64,000 nt of DNA from Hallella mizrahii (GCF_009695775.1 NZ_VUNG01000001.1:176844-240843); one strand, 5' to 3'. Counted from the stretch's first letter, positions 36,549 to 46,118 are shown. The notes: a model not told the origin generated them from the letters alone. A program made the numbers and translations.

Positions 36549-37760
36549 TTATTTAATGTGCAACTGATGTCCCATACGATCACGCTTGGTTCTCAGATAC
36601 TTAATGTCGTAACGGTTGGGTGTCACTTCGATGGGTACATTCTCTACGATCTCCAAGCCGTATGCTTCCAAACCGACGCGCTTGGTGGGATTATTGGTCA
36701 TCAGCCGCATCTTGTGGACGTGGAGATGACGGAGCATCTGAGCTCCACAGCCATAATCGCGCTCGTCGGGTTTGAAGCCAAGATGGACATTGGCATCAAC
36801 AGTGTCCATACCCTGCTCCTGAAGTTTATAAGCTGCAATCTTGTTCATCAGGCCGATACCCCTACCCTCTTGCTGCATATAGATGACCACGCCTTTGCCT
36901 TCTTTCTCTATCATCTGCATGGACTTGTGGAGCTGTTCGCCACAATCACAACGCATACTGCCAAGAATGTCACCGGTGGCACACGATGAGTGGACACGGA
37001 CAAGGATGGGCTCATCGTCCTCCCATTCTCCCTTGATGAGTGCCATATGCTCAAGGCCGTTGCTGGTCTGACGAAATGGAATCAGACGAAAATGACCGTA
37101 GATGGTCGGCAAATCCACCTCCTCACCGACTTCTATACTCGATTCCTTGCGAAGACGGTAGGCAATGAGGTCCTTGATCGTAATGATGCGAAGTCCCCAC
37201 TCCTTGGCTTTCTCCTGCAACTGAGGCATACGGGCCATGGTGCCGTCGTCATTCATAATCTCCATCAACGCGCCAGCAGGATACAATCCGGCCAACTTGC
37301 AAAGATCCACTGCGGCTTCGGTATGACCGGAACGACGTAGCACGCCGTTGTCTTGGGCATAAAGAGGATTGATATGACCAGGACGGCCAAAAGTCTGAGG
37401 GGTGGAAGCGGGATCTGCTAAAGCAAGTATTGTGGCAGCTCGATCATGAGCAGATACGCCCGTAGTGCAACCCTCCAACTTATCCACCGTGATCGTGAAA
37501 GGCGTGCCCAACATTGAAGTATTCTCTTCCACCTGATGGGGCAAGTCTAACTCATCGGCACGCGACAAGGTGATCGGCGCACAAAGTACGCCTCGCGCAT
37601 TCTTGAGCATAAAATTCACCTTCTCAGGAGTGATCTTTTCTGCTGCTATAATCAGGTCGCCCTCATTCTCACGGTCTTCGTCATCTACGACAATGACGAA
37701 TTTACCTTCCTTAAAGTCATTCACTGCATCTTCGATGCTGCTAAGTTTGAAGTCTGCCAT
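36549..37760 (-). CDS. ribBA: Bifunctional DHBP synthase/GTP cyclohydrolase II
   Basis: A 403-residue fusion for riboflavin synthesis. The N-terminal DHBP synthase (about 1-205) has [31 protein letters not shown] and [19 protein letters not shown]. The C-terminal GTP cyclohydrolase II (about 206-403) has [20 protein letters not shown] with the zinc Cys residues, [20 protein letters not shown] and [14 protein letters not shown]. Together they make both the 4-carbon and the pyrimidine precursor. It starts 23 bp after the lptF-type gene on the same strand, so they are co-transcribed. Confidence 0.96.
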   Translation of the reverse strand: MADFKLSSIEDAVNDFKEGKFVIVVDDEDRENEGDLIIAAEKITPEKVNFMLKNARGVLCAPITLSRADELDLPHQVEENTSMLGTPFTITVDKLEGCTTGVSAHDRAATILALADPASTPQTFGRPGHINPLYAQDNGVLRRSGHTEAAVDLCKLAGLYPAGALMEIMNDDGTMARMPQLQEKAKEWGLRIITIKDLIAYRLRKESSIEVGEEVDLPTIYGHFRLIPFRQTSNGLEHMALIKGEWEDDEPILVRVHSSCATGDILGSMRCDCGEQLHKSMQMIEKEGKGVVIYMQQEGRGIGLMNKIAAYKLQEQGMDTVDANVHLGFKPDERDYGCGAQMLRHLHVHKMRLMTNNPTKRVGLEAYGLEIVENVPIEVTPNRYDIKYLRTKRDRMGHQLHIK

Positions 37761-37783
37761 GTTATGATTCCTTTATTTGTTAC

Positions 37784-39745
37784 TTATTCATCCACAGAAA
37801 CTTGGGGCTCGGACTCTGACCGATGAGCCAGCTCGGCTGCCAGTCTCTGCTTTCTCTCTATATGATTGATAATGTTTGTGTCGGTATAACGTATCTGCTT
37901 CAAATCCCGTAAGAGGCGCAGACGGAAACGCCACATGCGGAAATAGAAGAACATGCCCAGGGGAATGATAAGTGCCGAGAGGATGTTCAACCACTTACGC
38001 TCAAACGGGCGCGTATGCGCCTTCAACGTCAATATTGGGTATTGATTGATCTGCTGCAAGACATAAGGGTCACGGGTGTTGGCCAAGTCATTGATAACTG
38101 CTTCGAGTTCTTCATTCACTCGTTCTATCTCATGATCAGGACGATACTTAAAGAACACCTTGATGACATTTGGTGGAGCCACGAGTTTATGGGCCTTGGA
38201 GTAAGCAACCACATCCTTATTAATAATAAGGAGTTTGTCATGGTCCTCTGCATAGTTCGGCTCATTGATGATCACTTCCTTTCCCTGGATACTCCGCTTT
38301 GCCCTCAAGCCTAACAAACGACGGAACATGTCCCGCCAAGCATCGGCATTGAATACCATAGAATCGTTGCAAGCCTTATAAGTAATGAACACCGCTAATG
38401 GTGTCATCACAACCGGTGCCAACGTACGGCCCATCCATACGGCCCACATACCTTTTCGAGCCATCTGATAACTCGAGTTGTCGATGATATAGAACACGAT
38501 AAAGACCAATACAGACACGATGACCGGTACGCCCAAACCACCCTTGCGGATGATAGCACCCAGAGGAGCACCGATGAAGAAGAACAGCAAGCACTGCAAA
38601 GCCAACATGAACTTATTCTGCGCCTCGATCTGATGTTCTCGCACCATTCGCTCATTATTATTCGTCATCATGCTCCTGAAATCCAAGTCATTGACCGCCG
38701 ATTGCACTTTGCTCAACGCCGACGATACTGCTGTTCGCTTTTGCTCAGCCGGCGTCTTATCGAAGACCTTGTCGATATCAAACGATTTAGACATTCCACG
38801 CTTCACTGCCATCAAAGAATCCTTCTTGGAAAGACGAACGTTGGCAAAATAGAAGGTACGTGCTTGATTATAAGACACGCGTCCTATGCTGTCATAGGTC
38901 TCATTAAGAGAGTCGATGGAGTTGACAATCTCTTTCAGACTCTTTCCACGGGCATTGCCGGATAGCGACGAGGCATCGGTCAGACTGAAATCTGCATCAA
39001 AATCCAAATAGATACGCTTGGAGATAAAACTCTCACGGCGGTAAGGCACAGAGGCACTTCCCGCCAACTCCTGTGATTGCATATTTTCAAACCACTCACC
39101 ACTCCACAAACTGAGCAGCAAGTGCTTTTTCTCTGCCGTGGACTGGATCATACCGGAGTCAGCCAGGATAATGGCTGCGTCCTCATAGCTCGCCGTCATA
39201 CGATAGACCATGATGCCATAGAGCTTTCCCGTCTTCAAATTCTTCTTCTGTACATAGATGTTGCAATTGGGTATTCCATCATAGAAGACCCCTTCGGGTA
39301 TTTCAAGTTCAGGGCTTTTCTGCTTCATTGACAGGAAAAGCTGGGCCAACTTCATATTCGCTGTAGGACCGATATTGTTCTGAAACACAAAAGAGGTGAC
39401 ACAGATCAAAGAAGTGATGACTATCAGCGACCGAAAGCTCTGCATCAAAGAGATACCAGCTGCCTTGATAGCTGTCAGCTCAGAACTTTCACCCAAATTA
39501 CCAAAAGTGATCAATGAACTCAGCAAAATAGCCAAAGGAAGAGCTTGTGGAACCATCATCAGAGCCATGTACCAAAAAAATTGGGCCATGATGTCCAACG
39601 AGATACCCTTGCCTATCAAGTCATCGATATAGCGCCACAGGAACTGCATCATCAGCACAAACTGGCAGATGAAAAACGTTCCGGCGAAGAGCAGCCCAAA
39701 CTGACGGGCTATGAATATGTCGAGTTTCTTTATCCGAAAATTCAT
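37784..39745 (-). CDS. LptF/LptG-family LPS-export permease
   Basis: A 653-residue inner-membrane protein of the YjgP/YjgQ family, the membrane part of the LptB2FG machine that moves lipopolysaccharide outward. Helices occur near residues 12-32 (FGLLFAGTFFICQFVLMMQF), 55-80, 100-120, and in the C-terminal half (FMLALQCLLFFFIGAPLGAI, VIVSVLVFIVFYIIDNSSYQ, LAPVVMTPLAVFITYKAC). The periplasmic jellyroll lies between the two membrane sets. FIGAPLGAIIRKGGLG is the family signature. A C-terminal extension of about 150 residues ends in another helix (ILSALIIPLGMFFYFRMW). It leads into ribBA. Confidence 0.9.
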   Translation of the reverse strand: MNFRIKKLDIFIARQFGLLFAGTFFICQFVLMMQFLWRYIDDLIGKGISLDIMAQFFWYMALMMVPQALPLAILLSSLITFGNLGESSELTAIKAAGISLMQSFRSLIVITSLICVTSFVFQNNIGPTANMKLAQLFLSMKQKSPELEIPEGVFYDGIPNCNIYVQKKNLKTGKLYGIMVYRMTASYEDAAIILADSGMIQSTAEKKHLLLSLWSGEWFENMQSQELAGSASVPYRRESFISKRIYLDFDADFSLTDASSLSGNARGKSLKEIVNSIDSLNETYDSIGRVSYNQARTFYFANVRLSKKDSLMAVKRGMSKSFDIDKVFDKTPAEQKRTAVSSALSKVQSAVNDLDFRSMMTNNNERMVREHQIEAQNKFMLALQCLLFFFIGAPLGAIIRKGGLGVPVIVSVLVFIVFYIIDNSSYQMARKGMWAVWMGRTLAPVVMTPLAVFITYKACNDSMVFNADAWRDMFRRLLGLRAKRSIQGKEVIINEPNYAEDHDKLLIINKDVVAYSKAHKLVAPPNVIKVFFKYRPDHEIERVNEELEAVINDLANTRDPYVLQQINQYPILTLKAHTRPFERKWLNILSALIIPLGMFFYFRMWRFRLRLLRDLKQIRYTDTNIINHIERKQRLAAELAHRSESEPQVSVDE

Positions 39746-39763
39746 TTTTCCTTTTTCTCACCA

Positions 39764-39854
39764 GGGATATACTCCTATTATTATATAAGCATCCCCGAGG
39801 TCTTTCGCTAATTAGGGACACACTCTGGGGATATACTCCTATTATTATATAAGC
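39764..39854. repeat. 27-bp direct repeat upstream of the lptF-type gene
   Basis: The 27 bases 39,764-39,790 recur exactly at 39,828-39,854, 64 bp apart (start GGGATATACTCC, end TATATAAGC). Both are followed by CCCC-type bases. The copies lie between the gene start and the -7 box TAACTTTGC (minus strand 39,880-39,872), so they are in the leader. Confidence 0.8.
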
Positions 39855-39930
39855 GCCCCTGGCTATCGACTGCAAAGTTAATGCAAAAAAGTCAGAAAAG
39901 CGAATGTTGAAACAAAAAGTAGCCAAAATA

Positions 39931-39963
39931 TTTGGAGGTTCAAAAACAAATGTGTACCTTTGC
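39931..39963 (+). promoter_or_regulatory. Promoter of the tRNA-Met gene
   Basis: TTTG (39,931-39,934), 20-base spacer, TACCTTTGC (39,955-39,963): a full Bacteroidota promoter 58 bases before the tRNA. Confidence 0.75.
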
Positions 39964-40020
39964 ACTCGCAATTCAGAAATCACCCTTTAATAAGTGTTTT
40001 CTCTTTTTGCTGAAAATGAT

Positions 40021-40094
40021 GGCGGGATAGCTCAGCTGGTTAGAGCGTCGGATTCATAATCCGGAGGTCGTGGGATCGTGGCCCACCCCCGCTA
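40021..40094 (+). tRNA. tRNA-Met (CAT), unusual T arm
   Basis: Cloverleaf of 74 bases with anticodon CAT at 40,055-40,057, anticodon stem TCGGA/TCCGG and T stem GTGGG/CCCAC. It corresponds to the elongator tRNA-Met type, or tRNA-Ile2 if its C34 is modified. Departures from the usual sequence: base 7 is A opposite C66, giving a mismatch in the acceptor stem, and the T loop reads ATCGTGG instead of TTCGAGT, so conserved T54 and A58 are swapped to A54 and T58. CCA is not encoded. Transcription should start at the promoter upstream and end at the hairpin downstream. It marks the edge of the accessory region. Confidence 0.8.
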
Positions 40095-40105
40095 CACTGA
40101 AAATC

Positions 40106-40136
40106 AAGGAGTTACGACAAAGTAACTCCTTTTTTC
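40106..40136 (+). terminator. Terminator after tRNA-Met
   Basis: AAGGAGTTAC (40,106-40,115), loop GACAAA, GTAACTCCTT (40,122-40,131), then TTTTT: a textbook intrinsic terminator on the plus strand. Confidence 0.9.
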
Positions 40137-40260
40137 ATGCTCAAAAACGAACACTTTGCGAACACGCATACCCTCAGAAACGTTCTTGATACACAGCTTA
40201 ATATCACAGTTACTTCACCATTTCTCTTTCAGATTGTGAAATATCAGAGACGCTCAAGGA

Positions 40261-40946
40261 TTACATTATAGTGTAGTAAGGACCGCATAGATGGATAGGC
40301 ACACGTTTTCCACTCCGACCGTGCAGATGTGTTCGCATGGTGCTCGCCACATCTACTTCTTTCTGAACACGAGCAGATTGCTCTTGCTCTTCAGCGTTTC
40401 TACCCTTTCCGTGAAGGGTTCCAGCTATTTCACGGTAGACGGGTTCTGTACCATCTGCGCCCGTAAGACAAATCGCATCGATGAAACCATAATCGGCAAC
40501 GGCCTCAATAAAATCGCAAAGCGACTCTTTGTTGGCGATTTCAACATAAAACGTCGTATCAGGTCCTGCTCATCGGGTTTGGCTTTCGAGAGGAAATCAC
40601 GAAATTGTTCGGTAACACTGGATTTGGATGTCTGGAAGTGATAGGAGCCCACCTTCAGCCCCGCCTGTCTTGCCAATTTCACATTACGGCGATAAAAGTC
40701 ATCAGGATGCGACTTACCCATAGTAGCACGTATGTAGACGAACTTTATCTTCTTGTCCTTAGCCACCTCCCTCCATTTGATAGCACCCTGATGTCTCGAC
40801 ACGTCAATGCCATCATAGTTGCCCTTGCTGTATGCCTTTCCCGCCAAACGGTCTACAAACATATAATGTCTTACTCCGGCATCATGCATAAACAACTTCC
40901 GGCGAATAGACACATCGAGCGCATTGTGGAAGATGTCAACGAGAAC
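40261..40946 (-). pseudogene. Disrupted GH25 lysozyme remnant, chimeric 3' part
   Basis: The frame 40,946-40,425 encodes the N-terminal half of a GH25 muramidase (YDGIDVSRHQGAIKWREVAK, KFVYIRATMGKS, GLKVGSYHFQTSKSSVTEQF, DEQDL) and has no ATG. After DEQDL, where the catalytic DIE-type motif should follow, the homology stops. A different frame then runs to a TAA at 40,261 and encodes about 97 residues (FYVEIANKESLCDFIEAVAD, GFIDAICLTGADGTEP, VYREIAGTL, KRVPIHLCGPYY) that I cannot assign. So both ends of the lysozyme gene are missing and it was joined to another coding fragment. No active enzyme is expected. Confidence 0.65.
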
Positions 40947-40950
40947 TTAC

Positions 40951-43206
40951 TTATTGATTCTTTTCCTTCATGGATAGCCAACTGAGCTCACGTTTTGCAT
41001 AGTCCTTGCACAACGGGTCATCCAACAAAGTCGACAAAAATTCTTTAGCCTCAGCAACCTGTCCCCAGTCAATAAGTATATATGCCTTCCGTCGCTTCAG
41101 GAATGCACGCCATGCGCTCTTTATTTGATCTGGCGCATCGATCTGCATTATGAGTTGTTTATCAACAATAGACATGGCCCTCGCATCCTTTGTTTCGACA
41201 AGACAATTGATGTATTCCATCATGTTGTTCAAATTACAAGACTCATAACCAACATCAAGGAAGTAATTGGCGACCTCCGGCAAATTAAGCTCCATATAAC
41301 AAGAGCCTATCTTTGCCGCGGCATCCAGACACATGAATTTCCTGTCTTCAGAGAGAGTGTCAAAATCAACGAGTAACGAAAGGTAAACATGATACAAGCC
41401 CAACATTGACTCCACAGCATGAGTCATTTCCTTATTATAAAGGCTACCCACCTCAGTCATTATCTCTTCAGCTGACTTGGAGAAATCATACTCATGCGGC
41501 TTAGAGGAAATAACGAAAGATTTATAGTCTGAGAACTTTCCATAACTGTCCGATATTATGTTAGGGTCATTCTGAAAGCCCGGAACAGCAACATCTATGC
41601 GGAACAAATCGGAATCTTCTATCGCATTTACTTGAATGATGATTGAATTATCGTGGCAGTGATCTGATTTATCGTCATCCATATCACCACATTGGTAGCA
41701 AGCCCTTGAATATCTAAGTACCACGGTATTGCCGTCATGCAGCAAGTTCTGAAATTTATATCTCCATAGTTTATCACGATCATATACGACATCGTAAGTG
41801 TATCCGTCATTGCCATTACAACATACACACATAGATACAATATTGTAAGAGTTTACCCGCAATAAATGATGGAGAATGAATCCAAGAGTTAGAAACGAGG
41901 CGTCTTCCGTTAAAACCTTTCGAAGCTTAGTCAAAGAAGCCTGATAAGTACACTCTATGATTTTAGCTTCGCACTCTTCCAACTCATCTCTGTGTTGCTC
42001 CAGTAAAGGCATGGTCCGATAATCTGCGAGATCGGCAGATACCACTATGTAATCGAATAGGATTGTAGAATTGAAAAAATAAGCGATATCCATAAAATGG
42101 AAGGCTCGTGGTTTGTCGTGAGTAGATACAAGGCAAGGTACCATTCTAAAATTAATGGCACCGTAGGAGTCTCCATGCTTAAAGTTCTCTGAAGGGTTAT
42201 CCAAGGCATGTATTGCCCGTTCGTATTGTCTCTGTGCGTCATAATATTTTGACTGTCTACACAGCGCATTGCCGCAATCAATATAGTCACTCGTTGTTAC
42301 TCGACCAAACATACCTTCACAAACAGCATACTGCAAGCCTTTCAATGGCTTACCATGCTGTATATTGTCAATAGTTCTATTCTCCATGGCTTGATAGAAT
42401 CGCCACCAATCTTCTAAATTATTTGAACTGGCGCGACAACACAACAATGTTGAATCCAGTGCGGCAAGATTTCTGCTCTGCCAAGTATGCTTATCATCAT
42501 TAGCATTGGTCCTGCCCACCATGCTATAGACACGCAAATAAAGTACATCCGGTGTCATCTGATGATTGCGGACAAAAAGAACAATCGGCAAGCCATCGTT
42601 GCGAGTTAGGCTAAGGGTCACATTCTCACCTGTCAATGGCAATAGTTCCCCCTCATTATTTAAATATGTAACAGACGACAAAAGGTCATAGTTGCATATC
42701 TCATTATTGCCTTTGACAAAACGAGTTTCGTCAATACTCCCAATGATGTTAGTACGGCATATTGACAATCCTGTGAGGTTTTTAGACAAATCAGATCCCA
42801 CGAGGAAATTAACGACATCTCCTAACCTGATTTTTTCTCCAAAAGCGAACCTCTCCATCCGTCTTGGCTGATGACGGTATTCCGCCTCCCCTCGCAAGAA
42901 TGACATTAGAAAATTCCTATCAACAGAACGAGCGAATTCTTCAGCCTCCCCTTCTACTTCTGATGATTTCTCTTCTTGTTCTTTTTCGTTCAGCTCATTG
43001 GCTTCAACGCATGTCGTATCTATAGCCTTCTTTGAGGCCTCTAAATCTTTCAAAAGAGCAGACGAACGTTGTCCATTGTTAGGTTCAGATGATACCGCAT
43101 CGTTATTACGGGAATTAGCCCGGGGACTGTCATCGCCACTATGATTCAGTCGTGAAAGGAACCAAAACATCAAAATGGCCCCTAATATAGGTAATAAGGC
43201 TTCCAT
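40951..43206 (-). CDS. Large membrane-anchored protein of unknown function
   Basis: A 751-residue protein, last gene of the accessory operon. One N-terminal transmembrane helix (MEALLPILGAILMFWFLSRL) is followed by a charged low-complexity linker (about 25-95, many Glu/Ser/Asn). The rest looks soluble and alpha-helical in the C-terminal half (SYYNAEMTHA-like segments, DAAAKIGSCYMELNLPEVAN, AYILIDWGQVAEAKEFLSTL), like degenerate TPR units. A Cys/Asp-rich stretch (CYQCGDMDDDKSDHCHDN, about 500-520) could bind metal. With a short leader helix and no signal peptidase site, the bulk probably faces the cytoplasm or periplasm on an anchor. I recognise no named family. Confidence 0.75.
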   Translation of the reverse strand: MEALLPILGAILMFWFLSRLNHSGDDSPRANSRNNDAVSSEPNNGQRSSALLKDLEASKKAIDTTCVEANELNEKEQEEKSSEVEGEAEEFARSVDRNFLMSFLRGEAEYRHQPRRMERFAFGEKIRLGDVVNFLVGSDLSKNLTGLSICRTNIIGSIDETRFVKGNNEICNYDLLSSVTYLNNEGELLPLTGENVTLSLTRNDGLPIVLFVRNHQMTPDVLYLRVYSMVGRTNANDDKHTWQSRNLAALDSTLLCCRASSNNLEDWWRFYQAMENRTIDNIQHGKPLKGLQYAVCEGMFGRVTTSDYIDCGNALCRQSKYYDAQRQYERAIHALDNPSENFKHGDSYGAINFRMVPCLVSTHDKPRAFHFMDIAYFFNSTILFDYIVVSADLADYRTMPLLEQHRDELEECEAKIIECTYQASLTKLRKVLTEDASFLTLGFILHHLLRVNSYNIVSMCVCCNGNDGYTYDVVYDRDKLWRYKFQNLLHDGNTVVLRYSRACYQCGDMDDDKSDHCHDNSIIIQVNAIEDSDLFRIDVAVPGFQNDPNIISDSYGKFSDYKSFVISSKPHEYDFSKSAEEIMTEVGSLYNKEMTHAVESMLGLYHVYLSLLVDFDTLSEDRKFMCLDAAAKIGSCYMELNLPEVANYFLDVGYESCNLNNMMEYINCLVETKDARAMSIVDKQLIMQIDAPDQIKSAWRAFLKRRKAYILIDWGQVAEAKEFLSTLLDDPLCKDYAKRELSWLSMKEKNQ

Positions 43207-43297
43207 ATATATATGAATGAATTGAAAAAATTCAATGTTATGACTTTCCTAAATACTAAAGGCACTAAAGGCAAAAAGTCAATAGTATAAATTAGCA

Positions 43298-43987
43298 TTA
43301 ATAACTAGGCAGGATAGAGTAATAGCCATGCTTATAGCCTTCTACTAATCCTTTGGCATGAGCATTAATGATACGCTGGTCAGTTTCATCACCATAGCTT
43401 CCTTTGCAATTCGAACCATATGAAAGATTGTTCATTGCGTCATATTTGCCAAACATCACACCCTTGCTATAGCCAACTTTGTAAGCATTATCCAGTTCTT
43501 CTCTATAATACCAATCATCTGCCTCTCTCTGCTTTTGCTGCTGTATTTCAAGTTGATATTGATCCTCTTCTTGTTGTTGCTGTTGTAACCTTATATTATT
43601 AGATTCTTGCTGGTTAAGCTCTTCAAGTCCAGCTTTATAACCTTCATCATAGCCGTTTTCGTAACTTCTCTTGTATGTATCGTATGCGGGACCTGAGAAC
43701 TTGTCACAACCTTCATACCTGTAGTATTTACTTGCGCGATTGAGCGCGTCTTCTTTTCCGTTTTGATATCCAGCTTCATATCCTTCGCTATTAGCCTCCT
43801 CAATAAGTTGCCGAGCTTTTTCAGCCTCTTGATTAATAGAGTCTTGGGATGGTTTTCGATTTAGCGGTTGCTCCTGACTTTGTTCTTCATCATTATTATT
43901 AGATGTACACATCGTACACGAATAAAATAGGAACATACTAACAATAACCAAGGAATGATATATTGCCTTATTCAAAAAAGACATCAT
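43298..43987 (-). CDS. Lipoprotein with GYxxGYxxG repeats
   Basis: A 229-residue predicted lipoprotein. The start at 43,987 gives MMSFLNKAIYHSLVIVSMFL and a lipobox-like FYSC. The mature part has a charged linker and repeats of a Gly-Tyr motif: EGYEAGYQNGKEDAL, NGYDEGYKAGLEEL, VGYSKGVMFGKYDAM and KGLVEGYKHGYY. The central Gln-rich stretch (LQQQQQEEDQYQLEIQQQKQ) should form a coiled coil. Such Gly-Tyr repeats occur in envelope proteins that bind peptidoglycan or assemble as fibres, but the function is inference. It lies 22-90 bp from its operon neighbours. Confidence 0.7.
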   Translation of the reverse strand: MMSFLNKAIYHSLVIVSMFLFYSCTMCTSNNNDEEQSQEQPLNRKPSQDSINQEAEKARQLIEEANSEGYEAGYQNGKEDALNRASKYYRYEGCDKFSGPAYDTYKRSYENGYDEGYKAGLEELNQQESNNIRLQQQQQEEDQYQLEIQQQKQREADDWYYREELDNAYKVGYSKGVMFGKYDAMNNLSYGSNCKGSYGDETDQRIINAHAKGLVEGYKHGYYSILPSY

Positions 43988-44029
43988 GACATAGATATGA
44001 TAATTCAAAATAAATATACTTTATGAATA

Positions 44030-45034
44030 CTATAAGTTAAATGTCTCAACATTATTTCTTTTCTTCCTAGCCATAAATCCAGTCAAATAAGAATCCGAAA
44101 TAAATTCTTTTGTCCCAAAAGAGAATACTTTTAATTCTAGATAAAACGTAGTCTTTCTCTTTTTGTGTATTTGAATTGCATTATTTGGAATATAAACAGA
44201 CATCCTATAATAGGACTCTGAGTTCGAAGACGGAATTACAGACTGCGGTGATATTATCATCAATTTATCATATTTATTGAATTCATTGGGAGTATTTAAA
44301 TAATAGCCATTCTCATTTTTTACTAAAGCCACCACAACGCATTTTTGTCCTTTAGCTCCTTTTATAGAAAAACTAACATCAGCTTTGAGGCTTCTCTGAG
44401 ACTCATAATATGAATCATGCGTAAGTGTAACATTCTGTATATTAGCGGATGCTGTCATCGGTAAGCCTTCTTGAACAATGCGAACACGCACTGTTACGTT
44501 GCCACTATAAACATCGAACCAATCTTCCCTTGTATCATGAGACGAATTACTATCATAAAAAATGCTTATTGTATTTTTCTCCCAATCTCTATAAACTCTA
44601 TACCAGGAGCCAACGTTACGAACAAACCATTGAGAGCCATCTGTATTAACACTCAGCTCAATATTGCCAGAATTGCATGTCACCGACCGAACAGGCGAGT
44701 CAGAATAGTCAACCGTTAAATAAGTGGCATTTCTTATATTCTTCCTATAACGCTTTCTCCCTACATTAGATTTTCTTATCTTTGAATGATGTGCCTTCTT
44801 TCTTGAAGAAACTTCCTTTCTTGTTTTTGTATTCCGTGTAGACGATGATGGTTTAGCTTGTGCCTCTGTTTGCGTAATTGATATTCTCTTGGGTAGATTC
44901 TGTGGCACAACAGCAACCCTGTCTTTAGATTTGTCTCGCTTTGGTTTTGGCTGTGCATGCAACGACAGAGTAGCAATAAGTAACAGTGCCAACCAGCCAA
45001 TACGCAACAACATAAAATGTGTTCTATTCATCAC
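44030..45034 (-). CDS. Secreted protein with BACON-like domain
   Basis: A 334-residue exported protein (signal peptide NRTHFMLLRIGWLALLLIATLSLHA). A strongly basic linker follows (about 30-98, many Lys/Arg/Ser). Residues about 100-190 have a BACON-type beta-sandwich pattern: YLTVDYSDSP, IELSVNTDGSQWFVRNVGSW, ISIFYDSNSSHDTREDWFDV and VRVRIVQEGLP, which is the classical end of that domain. The C-terminal 140 residues form another beta-rich domain. BACON domains bind glycans or proteins at the envelope. It overlaps the upstream gene by 11 bp. Confidence 0.7.
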   Translation of the reverse strand: MMNRTHFMLLRIGWLALLLIATLSLHAQPKPKRDKSKDRVAVVPQNLPKRISITQTEAQAKPSSSTRNTKTRKEVSSRKKAHHSKIRKSNVGRKRYRKNIRNATYLTVDYSDSPVRSVTCNSGNIELSVNTDGSQWFVRNVGSWYRVYRDWEKNTISIFYDSNSSHDTREDWFDVYSGNVTVRVRIVQEGLPMTASANIQNVTLTHDSYYESQRSLKADVSFSIKGAKGQKCVVVALVKNENGYYLNTPNEFNKYDKLMIISPQSVIPSSNSESYYRMSVYIPNNAIQIHKKRKTTFYLELKVFSFGTKEFISDSYLTGFMARKKRNNVETFNL

Positions 45035-46118
45035 CTGTCAGACTTTGAGCAAAAACATGTTTATACCATTTACCTTCAAATGGAATGTTATTCTTAAATA
45101 TTCCTTCAAAATAGTCACCTCCTACATCATAGAATGTTCCCTTGTTCCAATGATCATCATCCATTGAACCTCGGAAATAAGAGCCATCTCGATAAAACAT
45201 TATTGCGTTACTATCCACCCTTTTCCCAGACGTAAAATTGCCATAATAATAAAGGCGCTTATCCTTATCATTTTTAGGATAAATGGCAACTCCAGTCCCA
45301 TTTGGCTTTCCATCTTCCATCGGACCATAATACAAGAACTCTCCTGCATCATACTTTGTAACTTCATCTGGATACAAGACCTTATTCCAGATAATAAAGC
45401 CGAACACTACTGCTATAATTGAAAGGATACTCACCCATTTTGTATTCTTCTGCTTGCGTTTCTGCTTGTTCAAATTGATAGAGAGACTTTTCTTTTCTGC
45501 CTCCAAACTTTTTATTTGCTCATTTAGCTTGTTGACAACGCCCTTATAGCTAAGAATAGAGTAGGTTTCGTAGCCTGATGATTTATACAGAAGCGTATAA
45601 CCCTCCGAAAAACTTGAGCGAACGACATCTTCCAAAGTATCTTGTATGCTAAAACTCTTGAAAGAATTTGATGACTTTTCATAGCTGACAGCTGGCAAGA
45701 TCTTATTGCCTAGATTTTCAAATTGACTGGATAATGATTGCTTTATCTCATCAAGAGCCTCTTTATCCTCAACAAGACTTGTTGCAGAAGCCACTATTTC
45801 TCCCTGATCATTGAAATGAATGAGATAACCTTCACGCACCATCATCTCAATGACATTTTGGAAGACGTCGAACAATTTACTTAAGTCTGTGATATAGTAA
45901 CCATTAATGACAACACAAAGACCAATATAGTTGTTACCGTCAAGCAATCGAATATAGCCATAATACATCAGATCGCCATTTCGATGCATGGCTATCTGAG
46001 TTCTTGCTTTACCGTTATCTTTAAAAGTCTGGAAAATAGATTTTGTATAATCGTCAGGGAATTGACGATACCCCCTCTCGAATTTTCCAAAGACATACGT
46101 AGAAATATTCATTGTCAA
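45024..46118 (-). CDS. Sensor-coiled-coil-TM protein with MORN-like repeats
   Basis: A 364-residue protein. Residues 1-190 form a cytosolic domain (GKFERGYRQFPDDY, YIGLCVVINGYYITDLSKLF) related to the one in the gene at 46,701-48,128. A coiled coil (about 194-224) precedes one transmembrane helix (about 228-244). The outer part holds MORN-like Tyr-x-Gly repeats: YYGPMEDGKPNGTGVAIYP, YYGNFTSGKRVDSN, YFRGSMDDDHWNKGTFYD and YFEGIFKNN. MORN repeats usually bind membranes or partner proteins. The start codon overlaps the preceding gene (ATGA type), so translation is coupled. No known family name can be given; similarity to GTPase-associated sensor domains is inference. Confidence 0.75.
   Translation of the reverse strand: MTMNISTYVFGKFERGYRQFPDDYTKSIFQTFKDNGKARTQIAMHRNGDLMYYGYIRLLDGNNYIGLCVVINGYYITDLSKLFDVFQNVIEMMVREGYLIHFNDQGEIVASATSLVEDKEALDEIKQSLSSQFENLGNKILPAVSYEKSSNSFKSFSIQDTLEDVVRSSFSEGYTLLYKSSGYETYSILSYKGVVNKLNEQIKSLEAEKKSLSINLNKQKRKQKNTKWVSILSIIAVVFGFIIWNKVLYPDEVTKYDAGEFLYYGPMEDGKPNGTGVAIYPKNDKDKRLYYYGNFTSGKRVDSNAIMFYRDGSYFRGSMDDDHWNKGTFYDVGGDYFEGIFKNNIPFEGKWYKHVFAQSLTGDE

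Noticed and set aside
40095..40290. Integrase attachment core next to tRNA-Met
   Set aside because: No second copy of the tRNA 3' end was seen in the window and no integrase gene is present, so an att site cannot be supported.
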